The notes: generated by a model from the sequence alone, not told the origin. A DNA stretch of 64,000 bases from Eisenbergiella porci (GCF_009696275.1 NZ_VUMI01000008.1:84667-148666), one strand, 5' to 3'; positions 17,918-27,205 are shown, numbered from the stretch's first letter. Numbers and translations: made by a program.

Positions 17918-18656
17918 GCAGCATAACCTCGGTTGCAAACACGCCCTCTTCCGTCTGGCGGTTTACATACCCTCCGTTCTGTTTTACAATACCGTCTATC
18001 CTCATCAGGCCAAAGCCAAAACGGGCCTGTTCATCCCGGCCGCTTTTGGAAGAAAGGAAACGGCCTCCCGTTTTTTTCAGGTTATCTCCTGCGGAGTTGG
18101 TGACGGAAATATACAGCTGCTGCTTCATAACCCCTATGTAAACCCGCAGGAATCTCTTTTCCGGCTCCTCTATCCTCATGCAGGATTCGATGGCATTGTC
18201 CAGCAGATTTCCCAAAATGGAGCAAAGATTCACATCGGAAACAGCCATGTGCTCAGGCACCCTGGCCTTTGCATTGACCGCTATTTTCCTCGCCCCGGCA
18301 AGCGACAGCTTACTGTTTAAAATAGCATCCGCCATCACATTTCCCGTCTTTAATACCTGATCCACGCTGTTCAGATCCTCGTTCAGGTTCTGCAGATACC
18401 CCTCCAGGCGCTCCGTCTCCCCATTCTGTACGAAAACCAGCATGGTCTGGATATGATTCTTAAAGTCATGCCTCCACCCCCGCATCTGGCGGTACATATT
18501 TTCCACTTCATCCACCTGCCTGCTGATCAGATCATTCTGGAAGCCTTCAATCCTTCGGTCCACCAGACAGGTCAGATACCACCTGAAAAGAAAGAACAGC
18601 CCGATCCCCGCCAGAATAATTCCCAATCCGCCTGCGGCTGCCATCCAAAGTTTCAT
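17910..18656 (-). CDS. GHKL-type sensor histidine kinase (AgrC/LytS-like, single membrane helix)
   Basis: 248 residues, short for the family. One N-terminal membrane helix (GGLGIILAGIGLFFLFRWYL) replaces the usual multi-helix sensor. A coiled segment leads to the phospho-acceptor motif GWRHDFKNHIQT. The GHKL ATPase follows, with ILGNLLDNAIESC (N-box), SVTNSAGDN and FGFGLMRIDGIVKQNGG (G-box). Because it has almost no extracellular part, it may sense a membrane or cytosolic signal. It starts 1 bp after the LytTR regulator stop codon, with GGAGGT spanning that junction. Confidence 0.92.
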   Translation of the reverse strand: MKLWMAAAGGLGIILAGIGLFFLFRWYLTCLVDRRIEGFQNDLISRQVDEVENMYRQMRGWRHDFKNHIQTMLVFVQNGETERLEGYLQNLNEDLNSVDQVLKTGNVMADAILNSKLSLAGARKIAVNAKARVPEHMAVSDVNLCSILGNLLDNAIESCMRIEEPEKRFLRVYIGVMKQQLYISVTNSAGDNLKKTGGRFLSSKSGRDEQARFGFGLMRIDGIVKQNGGYVNRQTEEGVFATEVMLPL

Positions 18657-18657
18657 C

Positions 18658-19383
18658 TCATACCTCCTGCTCTTCCCTTAAATAATAAGAAACAAAGGCC
18701 CGGTTTACCTCCGGGAACAGCCGCCGGCTGATGGGTATGGCTGTCCCGTCATCCAGCAGAAGCTCCGTTTTTTTCAGCCGGGCCGCAAATCCAAGTCCCG
18801 CAATATAGGAGCGGTGGCACCTGACAAAACGCCCACCCTCCAGCTGCTCCTCCAGGGCGCGGATTCCACACCGCACCTGTGCAGTCTCACCCTTGAAATG
18901 TATCTGCACGGTATGGGCAAAGGCTTCAATATATGAAATATCCTTCTGGAAAACACGTACCCGTTCCCCTTCCACTGTGGTAAGAAGCAGATAGCTTTCC
19001 TTCACATCCTTTTTCACAGCCTTGTCCAGACATTGAAAAAGCTTGTCCTTTTTTACCGGCTTCAGCAGATAATGAAGGGCCGCCACATCATAGCCCTCCT
19101 CTATGTAATCAGGAAGCGCGGTGATGAAAAGTATTTCCAGTTTTTCATCCATTTCCCGCAGATACTTAGCCAGTGAAACACCGTTTTCCCCCTGCATCTG
19201 AATATCCAGGAGGATCAGCCACCAGTCCTTTTCCTCCTCCCAGGCAAAGCGGAAGGCTTCCGCGCTGGGAAAAATCTTAATCTGTACCGGCAGGCCGGAA
19301 TTGGCGGCCCATTCTGCCACATATTTTTCAAGCATACCCGCCTGCTGCGGTTCATCATCACATATGGCTGCCTTCAGCAACAT
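18658..19383 (-). CDS. LytTR-family response regulator
   Basis: 241 residues. Receiver domain with the acidic pocket ICDDEP, phospho-acceptor in WLILLDIQMQGENG and the conserved Lys in LLKPVKKDK. A C-terminal LytTR DNA-binding domain follows (ISYIEAFAHTVQIHF, LEEQLEGGRFVRCHRSYI). It is co-transcribed with the GHKL kinase. The neighbouring ABC exporter pair is the most obvious target, although no binding site was identified. Confidence 0.94.
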   Translation of the reverse strand: MLLKAAICDDEPQQAGMLEKYVAEWAANSGLPVQIKIFPSAEAFRFAWEEEKDWWLILLDIQMQGENGVSLAKYLREMDEKLEILFITALPDYIEEGYDVAALHYLLKPVKKDKLFQCLDKAVKKDVKESYLLLTTVEGERVRVFQKDISYIEAFAHTVQIHFKGETAQVRCGIRALEEQLEGGRFVRCHRSYIAGLGFAARLKKTELLLDDGTAIPISRRLFPEVNRAFVSYYLREEQEV

Positions 19384-19468
19384 CTTTTTGCTCCTGTTCC
19401 CTGTCTTGTAAGGCGCCGCTTTCTTATATGAAAGAGACGCCTTAACCAGTTATATGAAATGCTTTAAA

Positions 19469-19498
19469 TAACAGTCCAGCTTTCGGCAGAACTGTTAC
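19469..19498 (-). repeat. Palindrome of the 12.6-kb repeat family, 3' of hflX
   Basis: On the minus strand GTAACAGTTCTGCCGAAAGC continues into TGGACTGTTA. The matching palindrome at 12686-12715 reads GTAACAGTTCGGCCGAAGGC before TGAACTGTT, so the two are clearly related. It begins 5 bp after the hflX stop and may serve as its terminator hairpin. A separate AAGGCG/CGCCTT hairpin lies at about 19410-19434. Confidence 0.7.
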
Positions 19499-19502
19499 TG
19501 CT

Positions 19503-20801
19503 TTAATCCTCCAGGATCAGATACTCCTTGTATTTGGCGTAATCACTTTCCCGGCAGCTTACGAACAGCCTTACTCCCTCGGCCAGGTACTCCTGGCTGA
19601 TAACCGTCGCATGATCGTTAAAATAGCCCACTATCTCCCCTTTTTCATAGGGAATGAGGAAGGAGCCTTGCCTGTTTCCTGAAAAAACCCTTTCCTTAAT
19701 TATCCGCAGAAGCTCCTGCAGCCCGCATCCATCCAGGGCCGACATGAAAATTTTATCCCCGTCAACCTTGGGCAGCTCACCTTTCTGCATAACCAGATCC
19801 GCCTTGTTCATCACATAAATACAAGGTATTTTTTCAGCTCCCAGCTCCCGCAGCGTTTCCGCGGTCACCTGCATGTGTTCCCTGTAATGCTCATCAGAAA
19901 CATCCACCACCTCAAGCAGCAAATCCGCATACCGGACCTCATCCAGGGTGGAACGGAAAGCCTTTACCAGGCCATGGGGCAGCTTGCTGATAAACCCGAC
20001 CGTATCAGACAGAAGAAAATCCTTTTTATCATTCTGCGTGATTTTACGCACTGTGGTGTCCAGGGTGGCAAAAAGCATATCCTTTGCCATTACCATTTTT
20101 TCCTCTTTCCCCACATAGGTCTCCACCATTTTATTCATCAGTGTGGATTTCCCCGCGTTTGTGTAGCCTACCAGCGCCACCTGCGGCAGCGCGGACTGAT
20201 TCCGGCGCTTACGCTGCGTATTCCTGTCATGCTCTATAGCTTCCAGCTCCCTGCGAAGCTCGCTAATCCGCTTTTCTATTTTTCTTCTGTCCAGCTCAAT
20301 CTGCTTTTCACCGGTACCCTTATTGCTGAGGCTGCCGCTGGCGCCGGCCTGCCTGCCCAGCGCTTCCCTCATCCCTACCAGACGGGGCAGCATATACTGC
20401 AGGTTGGCCGATTCCACCTGAAGCCTGGCTTCCCTTGTCTTCGCCCTGCGGGAAAAAATCTCCAGGATCAGGTTGGTTCTGTCCATAATAGGCACCCCCA
20501 CCTCCTTCTGCAGGTTTTTCAGCTGGGAGGGGGAAAGCGTTTCATCAAAAATCACATAATCCAAATCCATCTGGTCAACAGCTTCCTGTACCTCACGTAC
20601 CTTTCCGCTTCCAATATAAAATGCGGGATTCGGCGTTGACAGATTCTGTTCTACAATAGCCGCAACCTCCATCCCACAGGCCTCTGCAAGGCTTTCAAGC
20701 TCCTCCATCGCTGTTTCAAAATCCGGGTTATCATCAATATTTACTCCCACCAGAAGGACACGGGAGATATCCGTCTGATCTATATTATTTATTTCGTTCA
20801 T
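19503..20801 (-). CDS. hflX: GTPase HflX
   Basis: 432 residues. The N-terminal HflX domain (VLLVGVNIDDNP, IGSGKVREVQE, LSPSQLKNLQ, VPIMDRTNLILEIF) is followed by a coiled linker and the TRAFAC GTPase: G1 GYTNAGKST, G3 DTVGF, G4 NKAD. It is a ribosome-associated GTPase that splits stalled or heat-damaged 70S ribosomes. The start follows GAGGATAGA. It is a single-gene unit here. The QAGASGSLSNKGTGEKQ segment of the linker is family-typical. Confidence 0.95.
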   Translation of the reverse strand: MNEINNIDQTDISRVLLVGVNIDDNPDFETAMEELESLAEACGMEVAAIVEQNLSTPNPAFYIGSGKVREVQEAVDQMDLDYVIFDETLSPSQLKNLQKEVGVPIMDRTNLILEIFSRRAKTREARLQVESANLQYMLPRLVGMREALGRQAGASGSLSNKGTGEKQIELDRRKIEKRISELRRELEAIEHDRNTQRKRRNQSALPQVALVGYTNAGKSTLMNKMVETYVGKEEKMVMAKDMLFATLDTTVRKITQNDKKDFLLSDTVGFISKLPHGLVKAFRSTLDEVRYADLLLEVVDVSDEHYREHMQVTAETLRELGAEKIPCIYVMNKADLVMQKGELPKVDGDKIFMSALDGCGLQELLRIIKERVFSGNRQGSFLIPYEKGEIVGYFNDHATVISQEYLAEGVRLFVSCRESDYAKYKEYLILED

Positions 20802-20939
20802 TCTATCCTCTTTTCCGCGCCGCTTTGTAATTTGCTGCAGGCTCGAACAAAGCCCCAGGCTTGCGGCAGCAGCGCAGACACAAACCTGTTATCTATATGC
20901 TGCTTTTATTTTTCTTCCTTAATCTGATAAATTTTTTAA

Positions 20940-21245
20940 TCCACATGCTAAACATATCTGTCGGAACTGTAAAATACATTTAACAGTCCCTTACCTCCTT
21001 TTTCTCATTTTCAGGTACAAAAAAAGAGATTGCTCCCCGCAGTATCCGGGAAACGGCAATATGCCCGGACTCCTGCCTGTAAGAAACAAATATTATTCCC
21101 CATATATATGGCAGCATACAAAAAAATCCCGCAGCTGTCCGGATTCCTGACAACTACAGACTTCTTTCCGCACCAGCGGTATCTGTTCCCGGCCGATTGC
21201 GGAAGGCTACTGTGCCATATATTTTATTCGGGAATAACTATCTGA
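20940..21245. repeat. Gene-poor region with inverted repeats
   Basis: No credible gene between hflX (20801) and 21343. The stretch has GGAACTGTAAAA/TTTAACAGTCC arms near 20963-20991 and a long imperfect inverted repeat whose arms contain TTATTCCC...ATATATGGCA (about 21092-21116) and TGCCATATAT...GGGAATAA (about 21212-21239). It resembles a remnant of a small non-coding mobile element. Confidence 0.4.
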
Positions 21246-21343
21246 ATCTTATTCTAATAATCAATCTCTCTGACCTCTGTTTTTCTGAATATTTGATTGT
21301 AAGTACCTGAAAATGTAATTACATTCTCATGATAGTTTGGAGA

Positions 21344-21642
21344 ATGGCTGTTGTCAAGATAATTATTTGAAAACTGAGTAATATAAAATGTCCAGGCAAC
21401 AGTACAGTTATCCCGACTGATGCGTTTATCCTGTGAATATACAAATGATGGAGGAACTGGGAGACACCTTTGATGCCTTTGAGCTTTGCCTTACGAAACC
21501 GGGACAGGGTCCGTTGTTTGAATATGCGGGAGATCATTTCCCGATTCATGCAGCCTGCCCTGTAATTGCAGGAATCATCAAATGTGCTGAAGTGGAATGC
21601 AAACTGGCTCTGCCTAAGGATGCGCAGATAAAGTTTATTTGA
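21344..21642 (+). pseudogene. Decayed small protein gene (DUF6951-like C-terminus)
   Basis: An intact-looking 3' part (21433-21642) encodes about 69 residues with FPIHAACPVIAGIIKCAEVE and the tail LALPKDAQIKFI. From memory this matches the end of small uncharacterised proteins of anaerobes (about 100 residues, HAACPVPxxIIKAxEV...LALPKD; DUF6951). The presumed N-terminus begins at the ATG at 21344 behind TTTGGAGA, but is broken by a TGA and a frameshift. The 22-kb side up to 22024 holds no recognisable gene; a 71-codon ORF at 21784-21999 (+) has no recognisable features. Confidence 0.5.
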
Positions 21643-22024
21643 GCATAACAGACTCCCCTGCCGACTCCGGAGTCGGTTATGAGTCCGGATAAATACCAAG
21701 GCTGACGGGGTGCATTCTTGCTACCGGCGATACATTTTCTATTCTACATAGCGTACTGAATTAGCTGACTAAATAGCCTTCTTTTGGGTATGTCTCTTTT
21801 GATTTCACTAAAGGGGTATTCCGGGTTACTCCTGCAAGCAGATATTTGTGTATCAGTAATATCACCCGTCCATCTCTTATCGTCCGCGATAAGACCGAAA
21901 TCAGCTTATTGCGTCAAAAAACTTTATAAGTCCATGCTCACTACTATCCAGCTAAAGTCTTCCCGATATCGGGGTGGAATCCAGGCTTTCACTGGTTAGA
22001 ATGTATGCCCGCCGGGCGTTCAAT

Positions 22025-22060
22025 AGAGGGGGCCATTGCCTGTCGGCAATGGCCCCCTCT
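22025..22060 (-). terminator. Strong hairpin after the surface-protein gene
   Basis: A perfect 16-bp inverted repeat, AGAGGGGGCCATTGCC and its complement, with loop TGTC. The T-run is poor, but the position just after the stop codon fits a terminator or message-stabilising hairpin. Confidence 0.7.
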
Positions 22061-22089
22061 GAATTACTTACTTCTGTAATAACAATCCG

Positions 22090-25000
22090 TCATTTATCTT
22101 CTTTTTTACGTTTTTTTGCTGTCAGTGCCAACGTCAGAATCGCTCCTGCAATTACAAACGTCCATCCTGCGATTGGAGCTGTGTCGCCAGTCCCGGGACC
22201 CTTACTTTCACCGAGAATACCTACCTCTGCCCCGCTGTCAGGCGCTGCGGCCTCACCAAGAACCGATATTTCAGGCTGAACGGGAGCATATGCTTCACCC
22301 AGCACGGAAGTTGTAGGTTCCGGAGTCGTTCCGGGTGTCTGATCACCGGTGGTCTGATCTCCAGGTGTCGGATTGTCAGGAGTCGGGTTATCCGGAGGGG
22401 TAACAGGGTTGGCTGCAAAGTGTGCAGTATAAGCCGCTTCTACATTCATTCCGTCTATCTTAGCCGGCACAAATGCTGCATCCGTACTTACCACTTCTCC
22501 AGCTTCATTGGTCCAATTTACAAAATGGTATCCATTATCCGCAGCCGCTTCAGAACCCTTAGCCACGCCGGTCACTGCATTTAAGGTTTCACCGGCATTG
22601 CTTACAGTACCATTTGCATCAGCATTGTAGGTGATTGTGATTGTGTTTTCAGTATAATAAACGTATACAATATCACCTGTTTTTACTGTCTGCGGCAGCT
22701 TCGGGGAATCTGATTTCTGTGTATAGCCTGTGAAACTCTTGCTTTCTACTGATGTTACTTCGTAGTCATCAGCGTTTATCCAGATGCTTACGGTCTTATC
22801 TACAGTATCAAGTACTTCTCCGCCTTCTACCTGGTATACTACCTGATAGCTCAGGTTCTTTGTTGCTTCTTCATTCTTTTCGTAAAGGACATAGATCTTG
22901 TCATTGTCTTTTACTGTCTGCGGCAGCTTCGGAGAATCTGATTTCTGCTTATAGCCCGTAAAGGCCTTACTTTCTACTGTTTCTACTTCATAGTCGTCAG
23001 CATTCACCCAAATATTTACGGTCTTATCTACAGTATCCAGAACCTTTCCACCTTCTACCTGATACACCACCTGGAAGTGCAGTTCCTTCGTTTCTTCCTC
23101 ATTCTTTTCATAAAGAACATATATCTTATCATTATCTTTTACTGTCTGCGGCAACTTCGGAGAATCAGTTTTCTGCTTATAGCCCGTAAAGCTCTTGCTT
23201 TCTACTGTTTCTACTTCATAGTCATCAGCATTCACCCAAATATCTACGGTCTTATTTACTGTATCAAGCACTTCTCCGCCTTCTACCTGGTATACTACCT
23301 GATAGCTCAGCTTCTTTGTTGCCTCTTCATTCTTTTCGTAAAGGACATAGATCTTGTCATTTTCTTTTACTGTCTGCGGCAGCTTCGGAGAATCAGTTTT
23401 CTGCTTATAACCCACAAAGGTCTTGCTTTCTACTGATTCTGCTTTATACTCATCAGCATTTACCCAAATATCTACAGTCTTATTTACTGTATCAAGGACC
23501 TTTCCACCTTCTACCCGGTACACCACCTGGTAGTGCAGTTCCTTCGTTGCTTCCTCATTCTTTTCGTAAAGAACATAGATCTTATCATTATTTTTTACTG
23601 TCTGCGGCAGCTTCGGAGAATCAGTTTTCTGTTTATAGCCCGTAAAGGTTTTGTTTTCTACTGTTTCTACTTTATACTCATCAGCATTCACCCAAATATC
23701 TACGGTCTTATTTACTGTATCAAGGACCTTTCCACCTTCTACCTGGTATACTACCTGATAGCTCAGCTTCTTTGTTGCCTCTTCATTCTTTTCGTAAAGA
23801 ACATAGATCTTATCTTTCTCTTTTACTGTCTGTGGCAGCTTCGGGGAATCCGCTTTCTGCTTATAACCCGCAAAGGTCTTGCTTTCTACTGATTCTACTT
23901 TATACTCATCAGCATTCACCCAAATATCTACGGTCTTATTTACTGTATCAAGGACCTTTCCACCCTCTACCTGGTATACTACCTGATAGCTCAGCTTCTT
24001 CGTTGCCTCTTCATTCTTTTCATAAAGAACATAGATCTTATCTTTCTCTTTTACTGTCTGCGGCAGCTTCGGAGAATCCACTTTCTGCTTAAAGCCCGCG
24101 AAGCTCTTGCTTTCTACTGATTCTACTTTATACTCATCAGCATTCACCCAAATATCCACGGTCTTGTTTACTGTATCAAGCACTTCTCCACCTTCTACCT
24201 GGTATACTACCTGATAGCTCAGCTTCTTTGTTTCGTTTTTATTCTTCTCCCACTGCGCAAATAAAGCGACATTCTTGTACGGCATAAAAAACACATCTTC
24301 TGCCTTATACTTTACTTTTCCAGCCGCAGTTTCACTCCAGCCAAGGAAAGTATATCCATTCCTTACCGGAATTTTGGAAGAAACAGTAACGTTACTTCCA
24401 CCTTTGTACATACTGCCGGAGGGTACATTAGATACTCCCGATGCATTCCCATTATATGACAGCTGATAGTTCTTAAGCCTGTAATATAAAGCAAGTGTTA
24501 AAGAACCATCATTCAGAACCTTTCCGGCCCTGACCGTACCCTCAACCGAATAATCCACCTCATAGCCTTCATAATTTTTAGGTATTGCGAAAGCGGTGGC
24601 TCCCGGCTTACCAATCAGCGTCTTTTCTTCCTTCAGTTCGTATTTGCCTTCTGCAGTTTCAATAAAATGCCGTACATTATAGCTTGCTGCTTCATTTTTT
24701 GGCAGCCATTGGGCAGTAAAGGTAATTACCTTGTCTGCCGCCAGTTTAGATATATTATCCGCCGTCAGTGTAACCAGTTCTTTTGCAGAATAAATCTTTC
24801 CTGTACTGTCGCCTTTCAATTTCCATCCTGCAAAAACATAATTATTTCTGGCAGGGACTTCCGTACTGACAAAAATTTTATTCCTGCCATTTACCAACGC
24901 GTAATTATCCTTATCGTAAAATGAGGAATTTCCGCCATTAGCATCGTAAAAAACACGATACTCAATCGGTACAGCCTTCAGATACACTGTTCTGTTCTTT

Positions 25001-26814
25001 TGATCTGTATTATTTGTGTAATGGAATTCGTGAGTACACCCTAAATCAATGGCCTGCTGCTTCCCTGAATAATTATTTTTATTGATATTGTCTATAATTT
25101 TAAAACCTGTTCCTTCAGAACTGAAGTGAGGTTCATATCCCGGCTGTGTTTTCGCATAAAAAACTGCAACCTTTCTTTCAGATAAATTATAATTGAATTT
25201 TACCACGGAGCCGGGATATATTTTTTCCAACCCGTTTCCATTCCAATAATAAACATCAACACCTTCAGCCTGAACCAATGCAATTTCGTATGCGCTGTTT
25301 TTCCTTAAATGGCCTTCCACATCCAAATCCTGCTTAATATTACTGATGCTGATTTTATACTGATAGGCATATCCAGCATTACTTCTGGAAACAGCAATCT
25401 CCATTCCATCAATTTCAGTATTAGCCGTATTATTATTAGCCGGAATTTTTACATGGACTCCGTTAACCAAAAGGTACGTCAGACCATAATTTTTATCCGG
25501 GGTTCTAATCGTGCCGGTCCAGGTTCCATTATAATCGGCATTGTCATTTCCGGTAAACGTTCCATTTTCACTGTTGGACGATAAACTTTTTGTGATTGTA
25601 AAAACATTCTTTTCAATGAAAGATACTGCTATAATTAAATCCTCTGTTACTTCAGCTACTGTATAGGTTCCGTCCTTTTGCGCCGTAGCCTTTTCTCCAT
25701 TAATGGTTACTTCTTTAATTTCACAATCTTTATTTGGGACAGGGGTAAATGTATAGGATAGCTTTGCTCCCTTATCCCCCGTAATTACCTTTTCCCCTTT
25801 AATGTAGCCTTTTTTATCATCATATACAAAGGAAATATTGTATTTTTGTTTTTCCAGCTCATAGTTCAGCTGAATTTCGGAATCCCCTAACTCCAACGCG
25901 GATTCCCCATCTACACTATAATAATAAATGCCTTCATAAATACCAACAAAAACAATCTCCGTATTGCCAATCGTTGCATTAATAAAAGAATAACCTTCAT
26001 AATCAGGGGCATTATTGGCAATTGTTCCTAACGGAATCTGATTTACTGTAGATCCCGGCCCTTCCTCACCATTAAAATTATAAGTGACCTTTACCATTTC
26101 GTTTGTCGGAGCCTTCAGCATTCTAAACGTAATGATAGCCGGTTTAACCTCTTCCTGTATTGTCTCTTCCTCAACAGCGATCACTTCAATTGTAATATCA
26201 GATTCCGGCTTTACTGTGTAACAGCCATTATCAGGAGTAATTATATTTCCTTCTGTTTTTACTGTAAAAGACTCTCCCTCATCTGCTTCTACGAAAAAAG
26301 AAATTTCACTTCCTTTTTCCACAGCTACTGTTTCGTCTATTTCATTGCCGGAAGCATCTTGAATCAGTACATTGCCTTCTTTATGAAAACTCACGGTCCA
26401 TGTACTGTTTTCACTTTCAACATTTTCTACCTGAGTTTTATCGGATACTGTTTCGGTACTTTCTTCAGATATAGTCTCAGTACTTTCTTCAAAGACTGCC
26501 TCGGTATTATCTTCATCCGTTTCAACAGCAGGGCTTTCCGTATTTTTAATTGCTTCCTGCACAGAATCATCCTTTGCCTCCGTATCTTCAGGCTGTGATG
26601 GATCTGTCTCTTTTTTCTCTGACCCCTCAGATATATTATCCTCTGTATTGTTCAGATTAGCTTCGTCTTCCTCTGATACTTCTATGGTTTCGACTGCCGC
26701 CTTTTCTCCCTCTGCAGCTGTAATTGTCAGCCCATCACTGCCAATCGTCGTTACAGTTAAAACGAATGCAAGCAGAAATGCCCATATTCTCTGAGTGCTC
26801 TTTGCCTTTTTCAT
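22090..26814 (-). CDS. Large cell-surface repeat protein (InlB-type and MucBP-like repeats, C-terminal anchor)
   Basis: 1574 residues. A signal peptide (KRIWAFLLAFVLTV-like, ending near TITAAEG) is followed by an acidic Glu/Thr/Ser-rich stretch and beta-rich modules. There are two Listeria-Bacteroides/InlB B-type repeats (YRVFYDANGG...FAGWKL and YQLSYNGNAS...FLGWSE) around a MucBP-like module (YNVRHFIETAEGKYELKEEK). Seven near-identical 76-residue repeats follow, each starting LSYQVVYQVEGG-like and ending YVLYEKNEEAT. Then come a final beta module, a Pro/Thr-rich wall-spanning segment with three VLGE(A/S) motifs, GPGTGDTAP (a degenerate sortase-like PxTGD), a membrane helix and KKRKKEDK. Probably an adhesin. 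Start behind GGAG; it overlaps the small upstream gene by 4 bp. Confidence 0.92.
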   Translation of the reverse strand: MKKAKSTQRIWAFLLAFVLTVTTIGSDGLTITAAEGEKAAVETIEVSEEDEANLNNTEDNISEGSEKKETDPSQPEDTEAKDDSVQEAIKNTESPAVETDEDNTEAVFEESTETISEESTETVSDKTQVENVESENSTWTVSFHKEGNVLIQDASGNEIDETVAVEKGSEISFFVEADEGESFTVKTEGNIITPDNGCYTVKPESDITIEVIAVEEETIQEEVKPAIITFRMLKAPTNEMVKVTYNFNGEEGPGSTVNQIPLGTIANNAPDYEGYSFINATIGNTEIVFVGIYEGIYYYSVDGESALELGDSEIQLNYELEKQKYNISFVYDDKKGYIKGEKVITGDKGAKLSYTFTPVPNKDCEIKEVTINGEKATAQKDGTYTVAEVTEDLIIAVSFIEKNVFTITKSLSSNSENGTFTGNDNADYNGTWTGTIRTPDKNYGLTYLLVNGVHVKIPANNNTANTEIDGMEIAVSRSNAGYAYQYKISISNIKQDLDVEGHLRKNSAYEIALVQAEGVDVYYWNGNGLEKIYPGSVVKFNYNLSERKVAVFYAKTQPGYEPHFSSEGTGFKIIDNINKNNYSGKQQAIDLGCTHEFHYTNNTDQKNRTVYLKAVPIEYRVFYDANGGNSSFYDKDNYALVNGRNKIFVSTEVPARNNYVFAGWKLKGDSTGKIYSAKELVTLTADNISKLAADKVITFTAQWLPKNEAASYNVRHFIETAEGKYELKEEKTLIGKPGATAFAIPKNYEGYEVDYSVEGTVRAGKVLNDGSLTLALYYRLKNYQLSYNGNASGVSNVPSGSMYKGGSNVTVSSKIPVRNGYTFLGWSETAAGKVKYKAEDVFFMPYKNVALFAQWEKNKNETKKLSYQVVYQVEGGEVLDTVNKTVDIWVNADEYKVESVESKSFAGFKQKVDSPKLPQTVKEKDKIYVLYEKNEEATKKLSYQVVYQVEGGKVLDTVNKTVDIWVNADEYKVESVESKTFAGYKQKADSPKLPQTVKEKDKIYVLYEKNEEATKKLSYQVVYQVEGGKVLDTVNKTVDIWVNADEYKVETVENKTFTGYKQKTDSPKLPQTVKNNDKIYVLYEKNEEATKELHYQVVYRVEGGKVLDTVNKTVDIWVNADEYKAESVESKTFVGYKQKTDSPKLPQTVKENDKIYVLYEKNEEATKKLSYQVVYQVEGGEVLDTVNKTVDIWVNADDYEVETVESKSFTGYKQKTDSPKLPQTVKDNDKIYVLYEKNEEETKELHFQVVYQVEGGKVLDTVDKTVNIWVNADDYEVETVESKAFTGYKQKSDSPKLPQTVKDNDKIYVLYEKNEEATKNLSYQVVYQVEGGEVLDTVDKTVSIWINADDYEVTSVESKSFTGYTQKSDSPKLPQTVKTGDIVYVYYTENTITITYNADANGTVSNAGETLNAVTGVAKGSEAAADNGYHFVNWTNEAGEVVSTDAAFVPAKIDGMNVEAAYTAHFAANPVTPPDNPTPDNPTPGDQTTGDQTPGTTPEPTTSVLGEAYAPVQPEISVLGEAAAPDSGAEVGILGESKGPGTGDTAPIAGWTFVIAGAILTLALTAKKRKKEDK
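22650..24230 (-). repeat. Seven tandem 228-bp coding repeats
   Basis: Seven in-frame units of 76 codons inside the surface-protein gene, with very high nucleotide identity between neighbours. Substitutions fall mainly at the same few codons (for example KVES/KVET/EVET, FAGF/FTGY). Copy number is likely to vary between strains by recombination. Confidence 0.92.
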
Positions 26815-27077
26815 ATACTCGATCTCCTCTCTGTTTTGATCCTTCTAATATTTTCCTTACCTTTATCAGTCACTTTGTACCCCGCTTCCGGCGCTGCCGC
26901 CTGAACTGCGCTGTCCATCAACTTTATCAGCTCCAGAGAACTTCGGAAATATTTTGTAACTCCTCTATCTGTCCAGGTAATTGAACCCTGCCAGGTATCA
27001 TTTTTCCTGTCGGTGATACGAATGATAAAGGAAGCTCCCTGACTAATTTTTTTTTTGAAGTTCTGTTCATCCTGCAC
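26811..27077 (-). CDS. Small conserved protein coupled to the surface-protein gene
   Basis: 88 residues from a GTG at 27077, which lies seven bases behind GGGAGG; longer readings to a TTG lack a ribosome site. The sequence has no signal peptide or membrane helix. A recognisable core reads SFIIRITDRKNDTWQGSITW then TKYFRSSLELIKLMDSAV, a pattern I recall from unnamed Clostridia proteins encoded beside surface-protein genes. Its stop overlaps the start of the surface-protein gene (ATGA), so the two are translationally coupled. A role in expression or export of the surface protein is possible but unproven. Confidence 0.75.
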   Translation of the reverse strand: MQDEQNFKKKISQGASFIIRITDRKNDTWQGSITWTDRGVTKYFRSSLELIKLMDSAVQAAAPEAGYKVTDKGKENIRRIKTERRSSI

Positions 27078-27164
27078 CGTACTGCCTCCCGGATTCGAAA
27101 CATACTGTTTTATGGTCCGCTTCAATAGCGTTACATCAGCTGCTTTTTTTCATGTGTTAACCTG

Positions 27165-27205
27165 ATTATAAAACCATATGTGTTACACTAAGCGTTACAT
27201 TGTAA
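27165..27205 (-). promoter_or_regulatory. Promoter and direct repeats upstream of the surface-protein operon
   Basis: On the minus strand a consensus TATAAT (27165-27170) lacks a clear -35. Two TGTAAC direct repeats with 12-bp period lie just upstream (TGTAACGCTTAGTGTAAC), as expected for an activator-dependent promoter. The activator is unknown. Confidence 0.5.

Noticed and set aside
21319..21699. Minus-strand ORF of 126 codons in the gap after the surface-protein region
   Set aside because: It is the shadow of the plus-strand DUF6951-like remnant and has no ribosome site or recognisable domain.
22650..24230. CRISPR-like array
   Set aside because: The repeats are 228-bp in-frame coding units without spacers, part of the surface-protein gene.
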